In this document: positions 1 through 7,738 of the stretch, in pieces | Position numbering within the stretch: the stretch's first letter is position 1 | Layout: the number at the start of each line of letters is the position of its first letter | NCBI GenBank assembly: GCA_027306695.1 | Contig: DAHUZH010000013.1 | Location: 1 to 44,982 of the forward strand | DNA from: Acidobacteriaceae bacterium | GTDB taxonomy: Bacteria > Acidobacteriota > Terriglobia > Terriglobales > Acidobacteriaceae | DNA: 44,982 nucleotides | Direction: 5' to 3' | Translations under genes and position numbers: made by a program | The notes under the pieces: model-generated | The model's database searches: none | The model's input: only the letters and a program-made list of their open reading frames with translations | What the model was told of the DNA's origin: nothing

Positions 1-195
1 ATCGGGCCAGCGCTGTTCGTCGGTGGCTGGGCGATTCATCAGTTGTGGTTGTTCATCGTAGCGCCGCTGATTGGCGCCGCCATCGCCGCAGGCATTTACG
101 CGGTGGTTCGCACGCCGGATGAGAAGATCACTACTCGCCAGGCCGAGCGCGCACTGGGCAGCCAGCAACAGGAACGAGGCAAGCACACGGCGTAA
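1..195 (+). CDS. aqpZ: Aquaporin (MIP family), C-terminal fragment
   Basis: Frame 1 is open from the window edge to a TAA at 193-195 and encodes the last 64 residues of a membrane protein. The piece contains GPALFVGGWAIHQLWLFIV followed by APLIGAAIAAGIY, which matches the end of loop E and the sixth transmembrane helix of bacterial aquaporin Z proteins, where a GGWA..QLW..VVP segment is conserved. A polar tail of about 28 residues follows. The family forms tetrameric water channels in the inner membrane. The NPA motifs lie outside the window, so water versus glycerol selectivity cannot be judged. Family assignment is fairly sure; the symbol is by similarity. Confidence 0.75.
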   Translation: MGPALFVGGWAIHQLWLFIVAPLIGAAIAAGIYAVVRTPDEKITTRQAERALGSQQQERGKHTA

Positions 196-205
196 GAGTC
201 ACAAC

Positions 206-232
206 CCTACCCTTTGCGGTGCAAAGGGTAGG
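206..232. repeat. Perfect 12-bp inverted repeat with 3-nt loop
   Basis: CCTACCCTTTGC (206-217), loop GGT, GCAAAGGGTAGG (221-232). It begins 10 nt after the aquaporin stop codon. There is no T-tract on either side, so it is not a canonical intrinsic terminator, although it may stabilise or end the transcript. The form resembles a dispersed palindromic repeat rather than a gene-specific site. Confidence 0.7.
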
Positions 233-267
233 CGTTTGCAAACCATTCAATCGACACCTGAGGCTAA

Positions 268-723
268 ATGACAGCTTTCGCACTTTGTATTGCAGGACTG
301 AACGCTCTAGCAATAGTAGTTAACGTTGTGTTGATCGAGAGAAGTGGATACAACAAGGCGCGCAGAAGGCAGCTTATTCAACTGCTCGAAAAACTCGATA
401 TTGCAGTCCGCAAAGCCGGTCCAATTTTCGGACAGGGGTACGGCTGCGGAAGTGAAGATCCAGCATCGTACGAGAGACCATACTTTGCAGCTTCAGATGA
501 AGCACTATGTGCTCTGAACTTGTCCTACGCCTTTGTCTCGTCGAAAAAATATGAGATCGTACGGAAGTTCATTATCAAACTGAATCGCGCAGTAAGCGAT
601 GTTACAAGACGTACCGCCCCGCAAGCAGAGAGGGAATTGTTTCAGCGCGACATAGCACCGGAGTACGACTCGGTCAGGAAGATCATAGGATCGGCATTGA
701 AGGGACTATTTAGCTTCTATTGA
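268..723 (+). CDS. Hypothetical protein, one N-terminal membrane segment, low GC
   Basis: A 151-codon ATG frame that I do not recognise. Residues about 4-23 (FALCIAGLNALAIVVNVVLI) form one hydrophobic helix that could be an uncleaved anchor. The remainder is charged and looks alpha-helical, with many Lys/Arg. The base composition is clearly lower in GC (about 38-45% in the lines I counted) than the flanking genes (about 60%), and codon use is correspondingly AT-rich, which suggests recent acquisition or an ORFan. It stands alone, between a palindrome and the carboxylase gene. No function can be assigned. The frame could conceivably be non-coding, but it is long for an AT-rich chance frame and no competing frame is convincing. 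Confidence 0.5.
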   Translation: MTAFALCIAGLNALAIVVNVVLIERSGYNKARRRQLIQLLEKLDIAVRKAGPIFGQGYGCGSEDPASYERPYFAASDEALCALNLSYAFVSSKKYEIVRKFIIKLNRAVSDVTRRTAPQAERELFQRDIAPEYDSVRKIIGSALKGLFSFY

Positions 724-763
724 TTTCCAACAATCCGGCTGGGTGCCCCGCCTTCGTACAGCT

Positions 764-843
764 AAGGAGGGATGAATCTATTTGCTCCAACCCTTCCGGT
801 GTTCTATGCTGAGCAGTCTTCCGTTTCTCTCTTTTGCCTATGA
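764..843 (+). promoter_or_regulatory. Shine-Dalgarno plus 23-codon leader frame overlapping the carboxylase start
   Basis: AAGGAGGG at 764-771 is the strongest ribosome-binding-like sequence before the carboxylase gene, but it lies about 70 nt upstream of that gene's ATG. A short frame runs from ATG 772 to TGA 841-843 (23 residues, beginning MNLFAPTLP) and its stop overlaps the carboxylase ATG as ATGA (840-843). This geometry would allow translational coupling. The spacing from SD to ATG 772 is only 1-2 nt, which argues against efficient initiation there, so this is tentative. Confidence 0.3.
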
Positions 844-2570
844 CTGCGAACAGCACCCAGAATTCCAACGACGCACTCCCGAACATTCTTTCCTCCGCCG
901 TGGATACCTCTAGCGAGCGTTTCCAGGCCAATGCCGCCGCGATGCGTGCACTGCTGGCTGCGTTCGAGGCCGAGCAGGCAATTATTCGGCAGGGCGGCGG
1001 CGCGAAGGCCATCGAAGCGCAGCACCAGAAGAAGCGGCTGACAGCACGCGAACGGCTGGACCTGCTGCTCGATCCCGGCAGCGAGTTCCACGAACTCAGC
1101 ATCTACGCCGCGCACGGCATGTACGCCGACTACGGTGGCGCGCCGTCGGCTGGCACAGTCACGGGCGTGGGCCGCGTGGCTGGCCGGCTGGCGATGATCA
1201 TCGCAAATGACGCCACAGTAAAGGCGGGCGCGTTCTTTCCCATGACGGCAAAGAAGGTGATCCGCGCACAGCACATCGCGATGGAAAACCACCTGCCGAC
1301 GCTGTACCTGGTGGACTCATCGGGTATCTTTTTGCCGCTGCAGGAAGATGTGTTTCCCGATCAGGATGATTTTGGCCGCGTCTTCCGCAACAACGCGGTG
1401 ATGTCGGCCAAAGGCATTCCGCAGATGACGGCCATCATGGGCATGTGCGTGGCCGGTGGCGCGTATCTGCCGGTGATGACGGACCATGTGCTGATGACCG
1501 AGGGCAGCGGCCTGTTTCTCGCTGGGCCGGCGCTGGTGCAGGCGGCCATTGGGCAAAAAGTCTCCGCGGAAGAACTGGGCGGCGCGGTGATGCATGCGGA
1601 AATCTCCGGTACGGTGGACTTCAAAGAGCCGAACGATCACCTATGCATTGCGCGGCTGCGCTCGCTGGTGTCACGGCTGGGGCATCGCCCGGGCGCGCCG
1701 TTCGATCGCGCTCCGTACGATGCAGTGAAAGACGCGCCGAAATATGCCGCCGAAGAACTGCGGGGCATTTTGAATCTTGACCTGGCGAAGGCCGCCGCCA
1801 GCGGCTACGACATGCACGCGGTCCTCGCGCGGATTGTGGATGGCTCCCGCTTCGATGAATACAAACCTAACTACGGGCAGACGCTGCTGTGCGGCTATGC
1901 GCGCATCGGTGGCTTCGCCGTCGGCATCGTCGCCAACCAGAAGACGCACCAGATGCAGACCAGCGAGACTGGCGAAAAGCACATGGAATTTGGCGGCGTC
2001 ATCTATCCTGAGTCCGCCGACAAGGCGGCGCGCTTCATCATGGACTGCAACCAGAATTTGATTCCACTGATTTTTTTGCACGACGTGAACGGATTTATGG
2101 TGGGCCGCGATGCGGAATGGAGCGGCATCATCCGCTCCGGCGCGAAGATGGTCTCTGCCGTTTCCAACAGCGTGGTGCCGAAGATTTCTGTCGTCATTGG
2201 CGGCTCGTTCGGAGCGGGGAATTATGCGATGTGCGGCAAGGCTTACGATCCACGGTTCATCTTTGCATGGCCCACGGCGAAGTACGCGGTGATGAGTGGC
2301 GCTTCCGCGGCCAACACGCTGGTGGAAGTGCGAATCAAGCAGCTCGAACGTGGCGGCCACAAACTGAGCGACGCGGAAAAGAAAGAGCTGTTCGATTCCA
2401 CGAAAGCGACCTACGACGAGCAGACCGATCCGCGCTACGCGGCGGCCCGCTTATGGGTGGATGCGATCATCGATCCGGCGAAGACCCGCGATGTGTTGAT
2501 AATGGCGTTGGAGGCCGCGTCGCTCAACCCGGATGTGCCGCATTTTCATCCGGGCATATTGCAAACCTAG
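840..2570 (+). CDS. Acyl-CoA carboxylase carboxyltransferase (beta) subunit, probably methylcrotonoyl-CoA carboxylase
   Basis: A 576-residue carboxyltransferase of the AccD/PccB/MccB family, which transfers CO2 from carboxybiotin to an acyl-CoA in the cytosol. The N-terminal half carries LPTLYLVDSSGIFLP, DVFPDQDDFGR and CVAGGAYLPVMTD. The second crotonase-like half carries GSFGAGNYAMCGKAYDPRF and FAWPTAKYAVMSGASAAN. The FPD..DFGR and GNY.MCG segments are typical of methylcrotonoyl-CoA carboxylase beta chains (leucine catabolism). The HMG-CoA lyase at 3647 and the crotonase at 6907 support that reading. No biotin carboxylase or biotin carrier gene is in the window, so the alpha chain must lie elsewhere. 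The ATG at 840 has no nearby Shine-Dalgarno; an in-frame TTG lies two codons upstream. Propionyl-CoA or geranyl-CoA specificity cannot be excluded. Confidence 0.85.
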   Translation: MTANSTQNSNDALPNILSSAVDTSSERFQANAAAMRALLAAFEAEQAIIRQGGGAKAIEAQHQKKRLTARERLDLLLDPGSEFHELSIYAAHGMYADYGGAPSAGTVTGVGRVAGRLAMIIANDATVKAGAFFPMTAKKVIRAQHIAMENHLPTLYLVDSSGIFLPLQEDVFPDQDDFGRVFRNNAVMSAKGIPQMTAIMGMCVAGGAYLPVMTDHVLMTEGSGLFLAGPALVQAAIGQKVSAEELGGAVMHAEISGTVDFKEPNDHLCIARLRSLVSRLGHRPGAPFDRAPYDAVKDAPKYAAEELRGILNLDLAKAAASGYDMHAVLARIVDGSRFDEYKPNYGQTLLCGYARIGGFAVGIVANQKTHQMQTSETGEKHMEFGGVIYPESADKAARFIMDCNQNLIPLIFLHDVNGFMVGRDAEWSGIIRSGAKMVSAVSNSVVPKISVVIGGSFGAGNYAMCGKAYDPRFIFAWPTAKYAVMSGASAANTLVEVRIKQLERGGHKLSDAEKKELFDSTKATYDEQTDPRYAAARLWVDAIIDPAKTRDVLIMALEAASLNPDVPHFHPGILQT

Positions 2571-2596
2571 CTGCATTGGCTGGAGTCCAACTATAA

Positions 2597-3634
2597 ATGC
2601 AGCGCAGAAAATTTTTGCAATCCTCTTTGGGTGCTTTGGCGAGCGTCGGCCTTGCAACGCAAGCCGCCACAGCAGCAGGCGCAGTCTTAACACGGCGCAA
2701 CCTAACACGGCGCGTGCTCTACGTGCTCGGAGAATTTACACAAACGGACAAGGCGGCGGTGCATAGCGCAGTCGAGGCAGTCGGCGCCAGTGGATTCAAT
2801 GTGCTGATCTTGTCATTCGTTCAAGCCAGCGTGAGCAACGGAAAACTCAATCTTTCGTATAACGGCAATGCATTCTCTTCTTTTGCGCCGGAGGTCCCCG
2901 CAATGCTGGCGCGGCTGCGCACCGGATTTGGAACGCGCAAGCGCATATCGATTTCGATTGGCGGGTGGGCCTCGGCGCCGAATTTTGCGGCGATTCAGAG
3001 TTTTGGCGCGGCTGCATTTGTGCGCCAGTTGACCGACGAAGTGATCGCGCCGCTTGGGCTGGATGGCATCGATCTTGACGCGGAGCCAACCAAGGGCGGT
3101 CTGGACCAATGGATTGGTGTGCAGCGGGAATATGGCAGCACGCTGGTCGAAATCACCAATGAATATAAGCGTCTGCACCCCGCGCATATTGTGACGCACG
3201 CGCCGGTCTCCAGTGTAGCCGCTGAAATCTACGCGAAAGGCGTACCGCTGCCGGGGCTAAAAAACAGCCTACTGCAGGCCACACGGACCCCGCACGGGAA
3301 CAATGTCAACTGGCTGAATGTGCAGTTCTATGAAGGCGGTTTGGTGGAAGGTGGAGATATTGCGGGTTTCTATCGCGACTCGCTGGCTGCGCCGTTATTG
3401 GCCTTGCGCGACAAGACTGGAATCTCTTGGCCACTTCATTTTTTTACGCCGACCTTCGAGCCGGAGGCCAAACAGCCGTTGGAATTCTGTCGGCAGATGA
3501 TCGCCGCGATCAATCATCGGTGTGCGGATTTGCATGTCGGGAATGTGGATGGTGTGGCGCTTTGGGACTATCGTCAAATCGCGCCGTCAATGGGCGATTG
3601 GTCGCAAGGTCTGGAAGCGGTGTTGCAAGGGTAA
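2597..3634 (+). CDS. Exported GH18-like (chitinase-fold) protein with Tat-type signal
   Basis: 345 residues. The N-terminus MQRRKFLQSSLGALASVGLA has a twin-arginine motif (RRKFLQ) followed by a hydrophobic stretch and an Ala-rich cleavage region near residue 27, so export by Tat is likely. The mature part shows GH18 landmarks: RISISIGGW at about 116-124 and LDGIDLDAE at 155-163, where D159, D161 and E163 fit the DxxDxDxE catalytic motif with E163 as acid. Later VNWLNVQFYEGG and VDGVALWDY correspond to the beta-6 and beta-8 regions. GH18 enzymes hydrolyse beta-1,4-GlcNAc links in chitin or peptidoglycan; the substrate here is unknown. It sits 26 nt after the carboxylase and 12 nt before HMG-CoA lyase in the same direction, although its role looks unrelated. 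Confidence 0.8.
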   Translation: MQRRKFLQSSLGALASVGLATQAATAAGAVLTRRNLTRRVLYVLGEFTQTDKAAVHSAVEAVGASGFNVLILSFVQASVSNGKLNLSYNGNAFSSFAPEVPAMLARLRTGFGTRKRISISIGGWASAPNFAAIQSFGAAAFVRQLTDEVIAPLGLDGIDLDAEPTKGGLDQWIGVQREYGSTLVEITNEYKRLHPAHIVTHAPVSSVAAEIYAKGVPLPGLKNSLLQATRTPHGNNVNWLNVQFYEGGLVEGGDIAGFYRDSLAAPLLALRDKTGISWPLHFFTPTFEPEAKQPLEFCRQMIAAINHRCADLHVGNVDGVALWDYRQIAPSMGDWSQGLEAVLQG

Positions 3635-3646
3635 GGAAACTCAATC

Positions 3647-4522
3647 ATGAAAAATGACGAAGTAAAAATCATCGAATGCCCGCGCGATGCATGGCAGGGC
3701 CTGCCGAAGCAAATTCCCGCAGAGGTGAAGGCTGCGTATCTTCGCGCGCTGATTGCCGCAGGATTCCGACACATCGATGCCGTTTCCTTTGTTTCGCCAA
3801 AGGCCGTGCCGCAGATGGCCGACTCCGAACAGGTGCTGCGATTGTTGCAGTCCCCGGACGAGATTGAAATTATCGGAATTGTTGTCAACGAAAAAGGGGC
3901 GGAACGCGCAATTGCGACCGAGGCCATGCGCACGCTTGGATTTCCATATTCCGTTTCGCCTAGCTTTCTGGAGCGCAATCAGCATCAAACTCCGGAAGAG
4001 TCTCTCGATGTGCTCGACAACATCGCCGAGCTGGCCTATCGCGCGGGCCTCGATCTTGTTGTGTACATCTCCATGGCCTTCGGCAATCCCTATGGCGATG
4101 CGTGGAGTGTCGATGAAGTGGTGGAAGCGTGCGGACTGTTGGCCGAGATGGGCGTTACACAAATTTCACTCGCGGACACGGTGGGTATGGCTGGCCCCGG
4201 GCCGGTGAAGGAACTAGTGTCCGCAGTGCTCGCGGCGGACCTGCGCGTTGAATTTGGAGTGCATCTCCATGCGCGGCCAGAAGAGGTGGAAGCGAAAGTG
4301 CTCGCTGCGTACCACGCCGGCTGCCGCCGTTTTGACATGGCTATTGGCGGACTGGGTGGGTGTCCCTTTGCACAGGATGCGCTGGTGGGAAACATTGCCA
4401 CAGAGCAGGCGATTGAAGTGCTCCGGCGCGTCGGTGCGACTCTGCCGGAACTGACACAGCTTGCCGATCTCCATTCTCAAACACGCGAAATCTCTGCAAA
4501 ATTCGGCCCGACCGTCCAGTAA
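3647..4522 (+). CDS. mvaB: Hydroxymethylglutaryl-CoA lyase
   Basis: 291 residues, the normal size for the DRE-TIM metallolyase family. It cleaves HMG-CoA to acetoacetate and acetyl-CoA, the last step of leucine breakdown. Visible features are PRD at 12-14 (R13/D14 equal the essential Arg-Asp of the family), FVSPKAVPQMADSEQV, DTVGMAGPG at 177-185, the metal-binding HLH at 206-208, and GGLGGCPFAQ with C239 as the catalytic loop cysteine. The first motif reads RDAWQGLP instead of the common RDGLQNE, a mild divergence that leaves the key residues intact. It follows the GH18-like gene by 12 nt and may share its transcript. Its place near the carboxylase and the methylglutaconyl-CoA-hydratase-like enzyme suggests a leucine pathway cluster. 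Confidence 0.9.
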   Translation: MKNDEVKIIECPRDAWQGLPKQIPAEVKAAYLRALIAAGFRHIDAVSFVSPKAVPQMADSEQVLRLLQSPDEIEIIGIVVNEKGAERAIATEAMRTLGFPYSVSPSFLERNQHQTPEESLDVLDNIAELAYRAGLDLVVYISMAFGNPYGDAWSVDEVVEACGLLAEMGVTQISLADTVGMAGPGPVKELVSAVLAADLRVEFGVHLHARPEEVEAKVLAAYHAGCRRFDMAIGGLGGCPFAQDALVGNIATEQAIEVLRRVGATLPELTQLADLHSQTREISAKFGPTVQ

Positions 4523-4551
4523 CCATCCACATGGAAGAGGAAAATTTTCTG

Positions 4552-4584
4552 TTTACATATATCGTATAACGATATAATCGATGT
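4552..4584 (+). promoter_or_regulatory. Promoter with overlapping 19-bp palindromic operator of the MarR-clc pair
   Basis: TTTACA (4552-4557) and TATAAT (4573-4578) form a candidate -35/-10 pair with a short 15-nt spacer. A perfect palindrome TATATCGT-ATA-ACGATATA (4558-4576) fills the spacer and covers most of the -10 box. Its centre lies 18 nt before the regulator's ATG. This is the expected layout for MarR-family autorepression, in which a dimer bound at the palindrome blocks RNA polymerase. The predicted transcript start falls at about 4585, the ATG itself, so the mRNA may be leaderless. Confidence 0.65.
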
Positions 4585-5055
4585 ATGAGGCGCAGCGCCA
4601 CAAAAGGCGATCCGAACCAGTCCTTGCACCAGGCGTTGGCGGAGTTTCGACATCAACTGCGCACATTTTTGCTCGCAAGTGAAGATGCTGCGCATCAGGC
4701 AGGACTGCACCCGCAACAGCACCAGTTGCTGCTGGCCGTGGCTGGAGCACCGCCGCAGGTTTCTCCTTCGATTGCTTACGCTGCCGAGCGGCTCGGACTG
4801 AAACACAACAGCGTGGTGGAATTGGTAGACCGTTGCGAAAAAGAAGGTTTCTTACAGCGCAAGATAGACCCCAAAGACCGTCGGCGTGTCTGTTTACAGG
4901 TGACATCGCAGGGCCGGAGGGTGCTTGATCGCTTGTCGCAGGTCCATTTGCAGGAGCTGAATTCGCTGGCCCCGCATTTGATTGCGGCCCTGCAACACGT
5001 CTTGAAAAACGAAGTCAAAACGAAACAAAATTCTCGTCGACAAAAGACCCCATGA
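4585..5055 (+). CDS. MarR-family transcriptional regulator
   Basis: 156 residues with the winged-helix layout of the MarR family. Helices appear at about 10-35, a recognition region around LGLKHNSVVELVDRCEKEGFL (about 71-91), and the wing signature DPKDRRRVCLQVTSQG at about 95-110. It is followed by a C-terminal dimerisation helix and a basic tail. Such dimers bind palindromic operators and usually repress, releasing DNA on binding a phenolic or other ligand. A 19-bp palindrome overlaps its own -10 box, which suggests autoregulation. Its stop codon overlaps the start of the downstream ClC gene (ATGA), so the two are co-translated and the transporter is the probable regulated target. The ligand is unknown. 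Confidence 0.88.
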   Translation: MRRSATKGDPNQSLHQALAEFRHQLRTFLLASEDAAHQAGLHPQQHQLLLAVAGAPPQVSPSIAYAAERLGLKHNSVVELVDRCEKEGFLQRKIDPKDRRRVCLQVTSQGRRVLDRLSQVHLQELNSLAPHLIAALQHVLKNEVKTKQNSRRQKTP

Positions 5056-6845
5056 AAGACTTTTCAAAGGCCACGCAGCAAACATCCAGGATGAAAATAC
5101 GCGCGCGAATATTGGAGCATCCGCTCCTACGCAAATACTTTCCGCTGGTCCACGAAGACCTTACAGCGACGTACACACGCAACCTGCATAAATGGCTCAT
5201 CATTGCGCCGATCATCGGCTTATCCACAGGATTGGCGATTACCGGCATCGCAGTGATCATCCTGGATAAGTTGTGGCCTCCTGTGCTGGCGTATTATCTG
5301 CGCCATCCCTGGTCCATCGTGCCCAGCCTGACCTTGGCTTTTGCCGTCACTGGAATCATCATGCAATTCCTGACGCCCGATCCAGACGAGCATTCCACAG
5401 AAGAGATTATCCGTTCGTATCACGAGCATCAGGGCGACATCAACGTCCGCCCTTTCTTCCCGAAGCTGCTTGCGGCCATCACTACCGTTGGGTTTGGCGG
5501 CAGCGCGGCGCTGGAAGGGCCAAGCATTTACGGCGGTGGTGCGATCGGCTCCTGGTTGTGGGCGAAGCTGCGGCGTTTTGGATTGGAGCCGCGCGACCGG
5601 CGCATTATGCTGATCAGCGGCGCGGCTGCGGGTATGGCAGCGGTCTTTCGCGCGCCGATGACGGGCCTCGTCTTCGCGTTGGAGATGCCCTACAAAGACG
5701 ACCTGGCCCATGAGGCGCTGCTGCCATCTCTGATTGCGTCGGTGGTTTCATACGTGACGCTGGCGTTCTTTCTTGGCGCGACGCCACTCTTCAACTTCGC
5801 CAGCGCAACTTCGTTCACGGGTCGCGACCTGTTATGGTGCGCCCTGCTCGGCCTTCTCATTGGGCTGGCCTCCATGGCGTTCACCATCACCTTCCGCCGC
5901 GCTCGCGTCTTCATGGTGGACTGGAACATTCCGCATTGGGTCAAGCTCACACTCGGCGGTTTTCTTACGGGGCTTTGCGGTCTTGCGTTTCTGACATTGT
6001 TCCATGGGCCGCTGGTCCCGCTCGGACCTAACTATGAAGCCGTTGGCCAGATTCTCGGCACGCATCACAGCACGCTGGAACTCATTGTCTTCGGCGTTCT
6101 GAAACTGGCCGCAACGCTGTTTACCCTGGCCAGCGGCGGCGTCAGCGCCATGTTCGTTCCGCTGTTTTTGACCGGGGGAAGTTTTGGGATGGCCTTTGCG
6201 CAATCGGTCGTCCATAGCAACTCACTCGAACTGTATGCCGCGGTGGGCATGGCGTCCTTTATCGCTGCTGGATACAAAACACCGCTGGCGGCGGTTGTGT
6301 TCGTGGCGGAGGCAACCGGCGGTCACGCTTTTATTGTTCCAGCACTGATAGGTGCAGCCGTCGCCTACGCAATTTCCGGCGAAGCGTCCGCATCGGGCGA
6401 TCAGCGTCAACATGAAGGTGTCCGCATTCAGGAGTTGAGGAATCTTTCGGTGAGTGAAGTCATGCAGCAGCAGGTGGTTTCCGTGCATGCCTCCTCCACG
6501 TTGCGGGAGTTTGCAGACAGCGTGTGTTTGCGCCATCGTCACATTGCGTTTCCAGTTCTTGCGGAAGACAGACTTCTGGGGGCGATCGCAGTATCAACCT
6601 TGGGCTGCACCGATCCGAAGGACTGGGCAGCAAAACGGGTGGAAGATCTGGCGGACCGGAAGATCATGAAAATTGCATCCAGTTGCGACGTGATGGAGGC
6701 CCTGCGGCTGCTGCTCAGTGAGAGTAGCCAGCACATGCTGTTTGTGACCACTCCAGCGGGAAAACTGGAAGGCATTTTGACACGCACGGACATTTTGACC
6801 GCGTTAAAGTTACATGGTGAAGAACTGCGTTTATCAAAAGGGTGA
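5052..6845 (+). CDS. ClC-family chloride channel/antiporter with C-terminal tandem CBS domains
   Basis: 597 residues. A ClC core of many membrane helices spans about 30-455 and two CBS domains follow at about 465-590 (LSVSEVMQQQVVSVHASST marks the first). AALEGPSIYGGGAIG at about 153-167 corresponds to the GREGP filter, with the gating glutamate kept. GGVSAMFVPLFLTGGSFG matches the GGxFxP segment. I cannot find a clear GSGIP motif, the first filter segment of typical ClCs. The helix that carries the internal proton glutamate in exchangers reads TGLVFALEMPY, so channel versus H+/Cl- antiport is open. CBS pairs bind adenine nucleotides in many ClCs. It is translationally coupled to the MarR gene by a 4-nt overlap. 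Nothing visible identifies it as a fluoride exporter. Confidence 0.85.
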   Translation: MKDFSKATQQTSRMKIRARILEHPLLRKYFPLVHEDLTATYTRNLHKWLIIAPIIGLSTGLAITGIAVIILDKLWPPVLAYYLRHPWSIVPSLTLAFAVTGIIMQFLTPDPDEHSTEEIIRSYHEHQGDINVRPFFPKLLAAITTVGFGGSAALEGPSIYGGGAIGSWLWAKLRRFGLEPRDRRIMLISGAAAGMAAVFRAPMTGLVFALEMPYKDDLAHEALLPSLIASVVSYVTLAFFLGATPLFNFASATSFTGRDLLWCALLGLLIGLASMAFTITFRRARVFMVDWNIPHWVKLTLGGFLTGLCGLAFLTLFHGPLVPLGPNYEAVGQILGTHHSTLELIVFGVLKLAATLFTLASGGVSAMFVPLFLTGGSFGMAFAQSVVHSNSLELYAAVGMASFIAAGYKTPLAAVVFVAEATGGHAFIVPALIGAAVAYAISGEASASGDQRQHEGVRIQELRNLSVSEVMQQQVVSVHASSTLREFADSVCLRHRHIAFPVLAEDRLLGAIAVSTLGCTDPKDWAAKRVEDLADRKIMKIASSCDVMEALRLLLSESSQHMLFVTTPAGKLEGILTRTDILTALKLHGEELRLSKG

Positions 6846-6906
6846 CGCGGGACTACGCATGCAGTACCATGGTTCGTTCGCGAGTCTGTTGCGAGAGGAA
6901 ATCTGC

Positions 6907-7704
6907 ATGCTCTATCAAGCGTTGCACGTTGCGGAGTCGGAGGACGTTGTCACGGTCACGCTGCATCGACCGGAGCGCCGCAATGCACTGAATCCGCAAT
7001 TGATCGACGAACTGCTCACGGTGATCGAGGAGTTGGCAGGGCGCAGCTCCGGCGTGATGATCTTGACGGGAAGCGGTGCGGCCTTTTGCGCGGGCCTCGA
7101 TCTCGACCATCTCAAATCTCTGACGCAACAGACGCCGCAGCAACAACGCGAAGACTCCGAGCGCATCGCCCGCCTGTTTCGCGCACTGTACGATCTGCCG
7201 TTATCAACGATTGCCGCCGTAAACGGCCATGCCATCGCGGGCGGCATGGGGCTGGCGACCATCTGCGATTTCACGCTCTCCGTACCCCAGGCCAAGTTCG
7301 GTTACACGGAAGCGCGCATCGGATTTATTCCCGCCATTGTTTCTTCATTCCTTATCCTTCAAGTGGGGGAAAAAAAGGCGCGCGATCTATTGCTGACTGC
7401 ACGGCTGATCTCCGCAGAAGAGGCCAAAGCAATGGGACTGGTGAATGAAGTCGTGAGCGAAGCCGATCTATTATTGTGTGCAAATCAATTGGCACAGCAA
7501 CTGTTACAAAACAGCCCGGAGTCGCTGCGCGCCACGAAAAAACTGCTCTCTTCTCATACAAAAGAGCGGCTGAACCTTGAACTGCAAGCCGCTGTCGAAT
7601 GGAATGCGGCCGCGCGCAACACGGATGATTTTCACGAGGGAATTTCCTCATTTCTCGAAAAGCGAACGCCTGCCTGGCCTTCGCGCAAACCACCGAAAGC
7701 GTGA
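6907..7704 (+). CDS. Enoyl-CoA hydratase/isomerase family protein, methylglutaconyl-CoA hydratase-like
   Basis: 265 residues from the ATG at 6907, which has AGAGGA 7 nt upstream. An in-frame ATG at 6814 would add 31 residues overlapping the ClC gene and lacks such a site. The crotonase fold is shown by the oxyanion-hole segments SGAAFCAGLDLDHL (about 56-69) and AAVNGHAIAGGMGL (103-116) and by FGYTEARIGFIPAIVS (131-146). E135 matches the second catalytic glutamate of crotonase, while the first is replaced by Gly. The FG.TE.R.G.IPA.(I/V)S pattern resembles LiuC-type methylglutaconyl-CoA hydratases, which make HMG-CoA from the product of methylcrotonoyl-CoA carboxylase. HMG-CoA lyase and a carboxylase beta subunit lie nearby. 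The exact substrate is inferred mainly from this context. Confidence 0.8.
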   Translation: MLYQALHVAESEDVVTVTLHRPERRNALNPQLIDELLTVIEELAGRSSGVMILTGSGAAFCAGLDLDHLKSLTQQTPQQQREDSERIARLFRALYDLPLSTIAAVNGHAIAGGMGLATICDFTLSVPQAKFGYTEARIGFIPAIVSSFLILQVGEKKARDLLLTARLISAEEAKAMGLVNEVVSEADLLLCANQLAQQLLQNSPESLRATKKLLSSHTKERLNLELQAAVEWNAAARNTDDFHEGISSFLEKRTPAWPSRKPPKA

Positions 7705-7738
7705 CCCGCGACGACCGGATGCGTATTCTTAAAGGAAC

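Noticed and set aside
206-232. Intrinsic terminator of the aquaporin gene
   Set aside because: The stem is strong but there is no U-tract after either arm; treated as a palindromic repeat instead.
5052-6845. Fluoride-exporting ClC (CLC-F)
   Set aside because: CLC-F proteins are shorter, lack CBS domains and have distinctive filter motifs; this protein has CBS domains, and no fluoride riboswitch was seen upstream.
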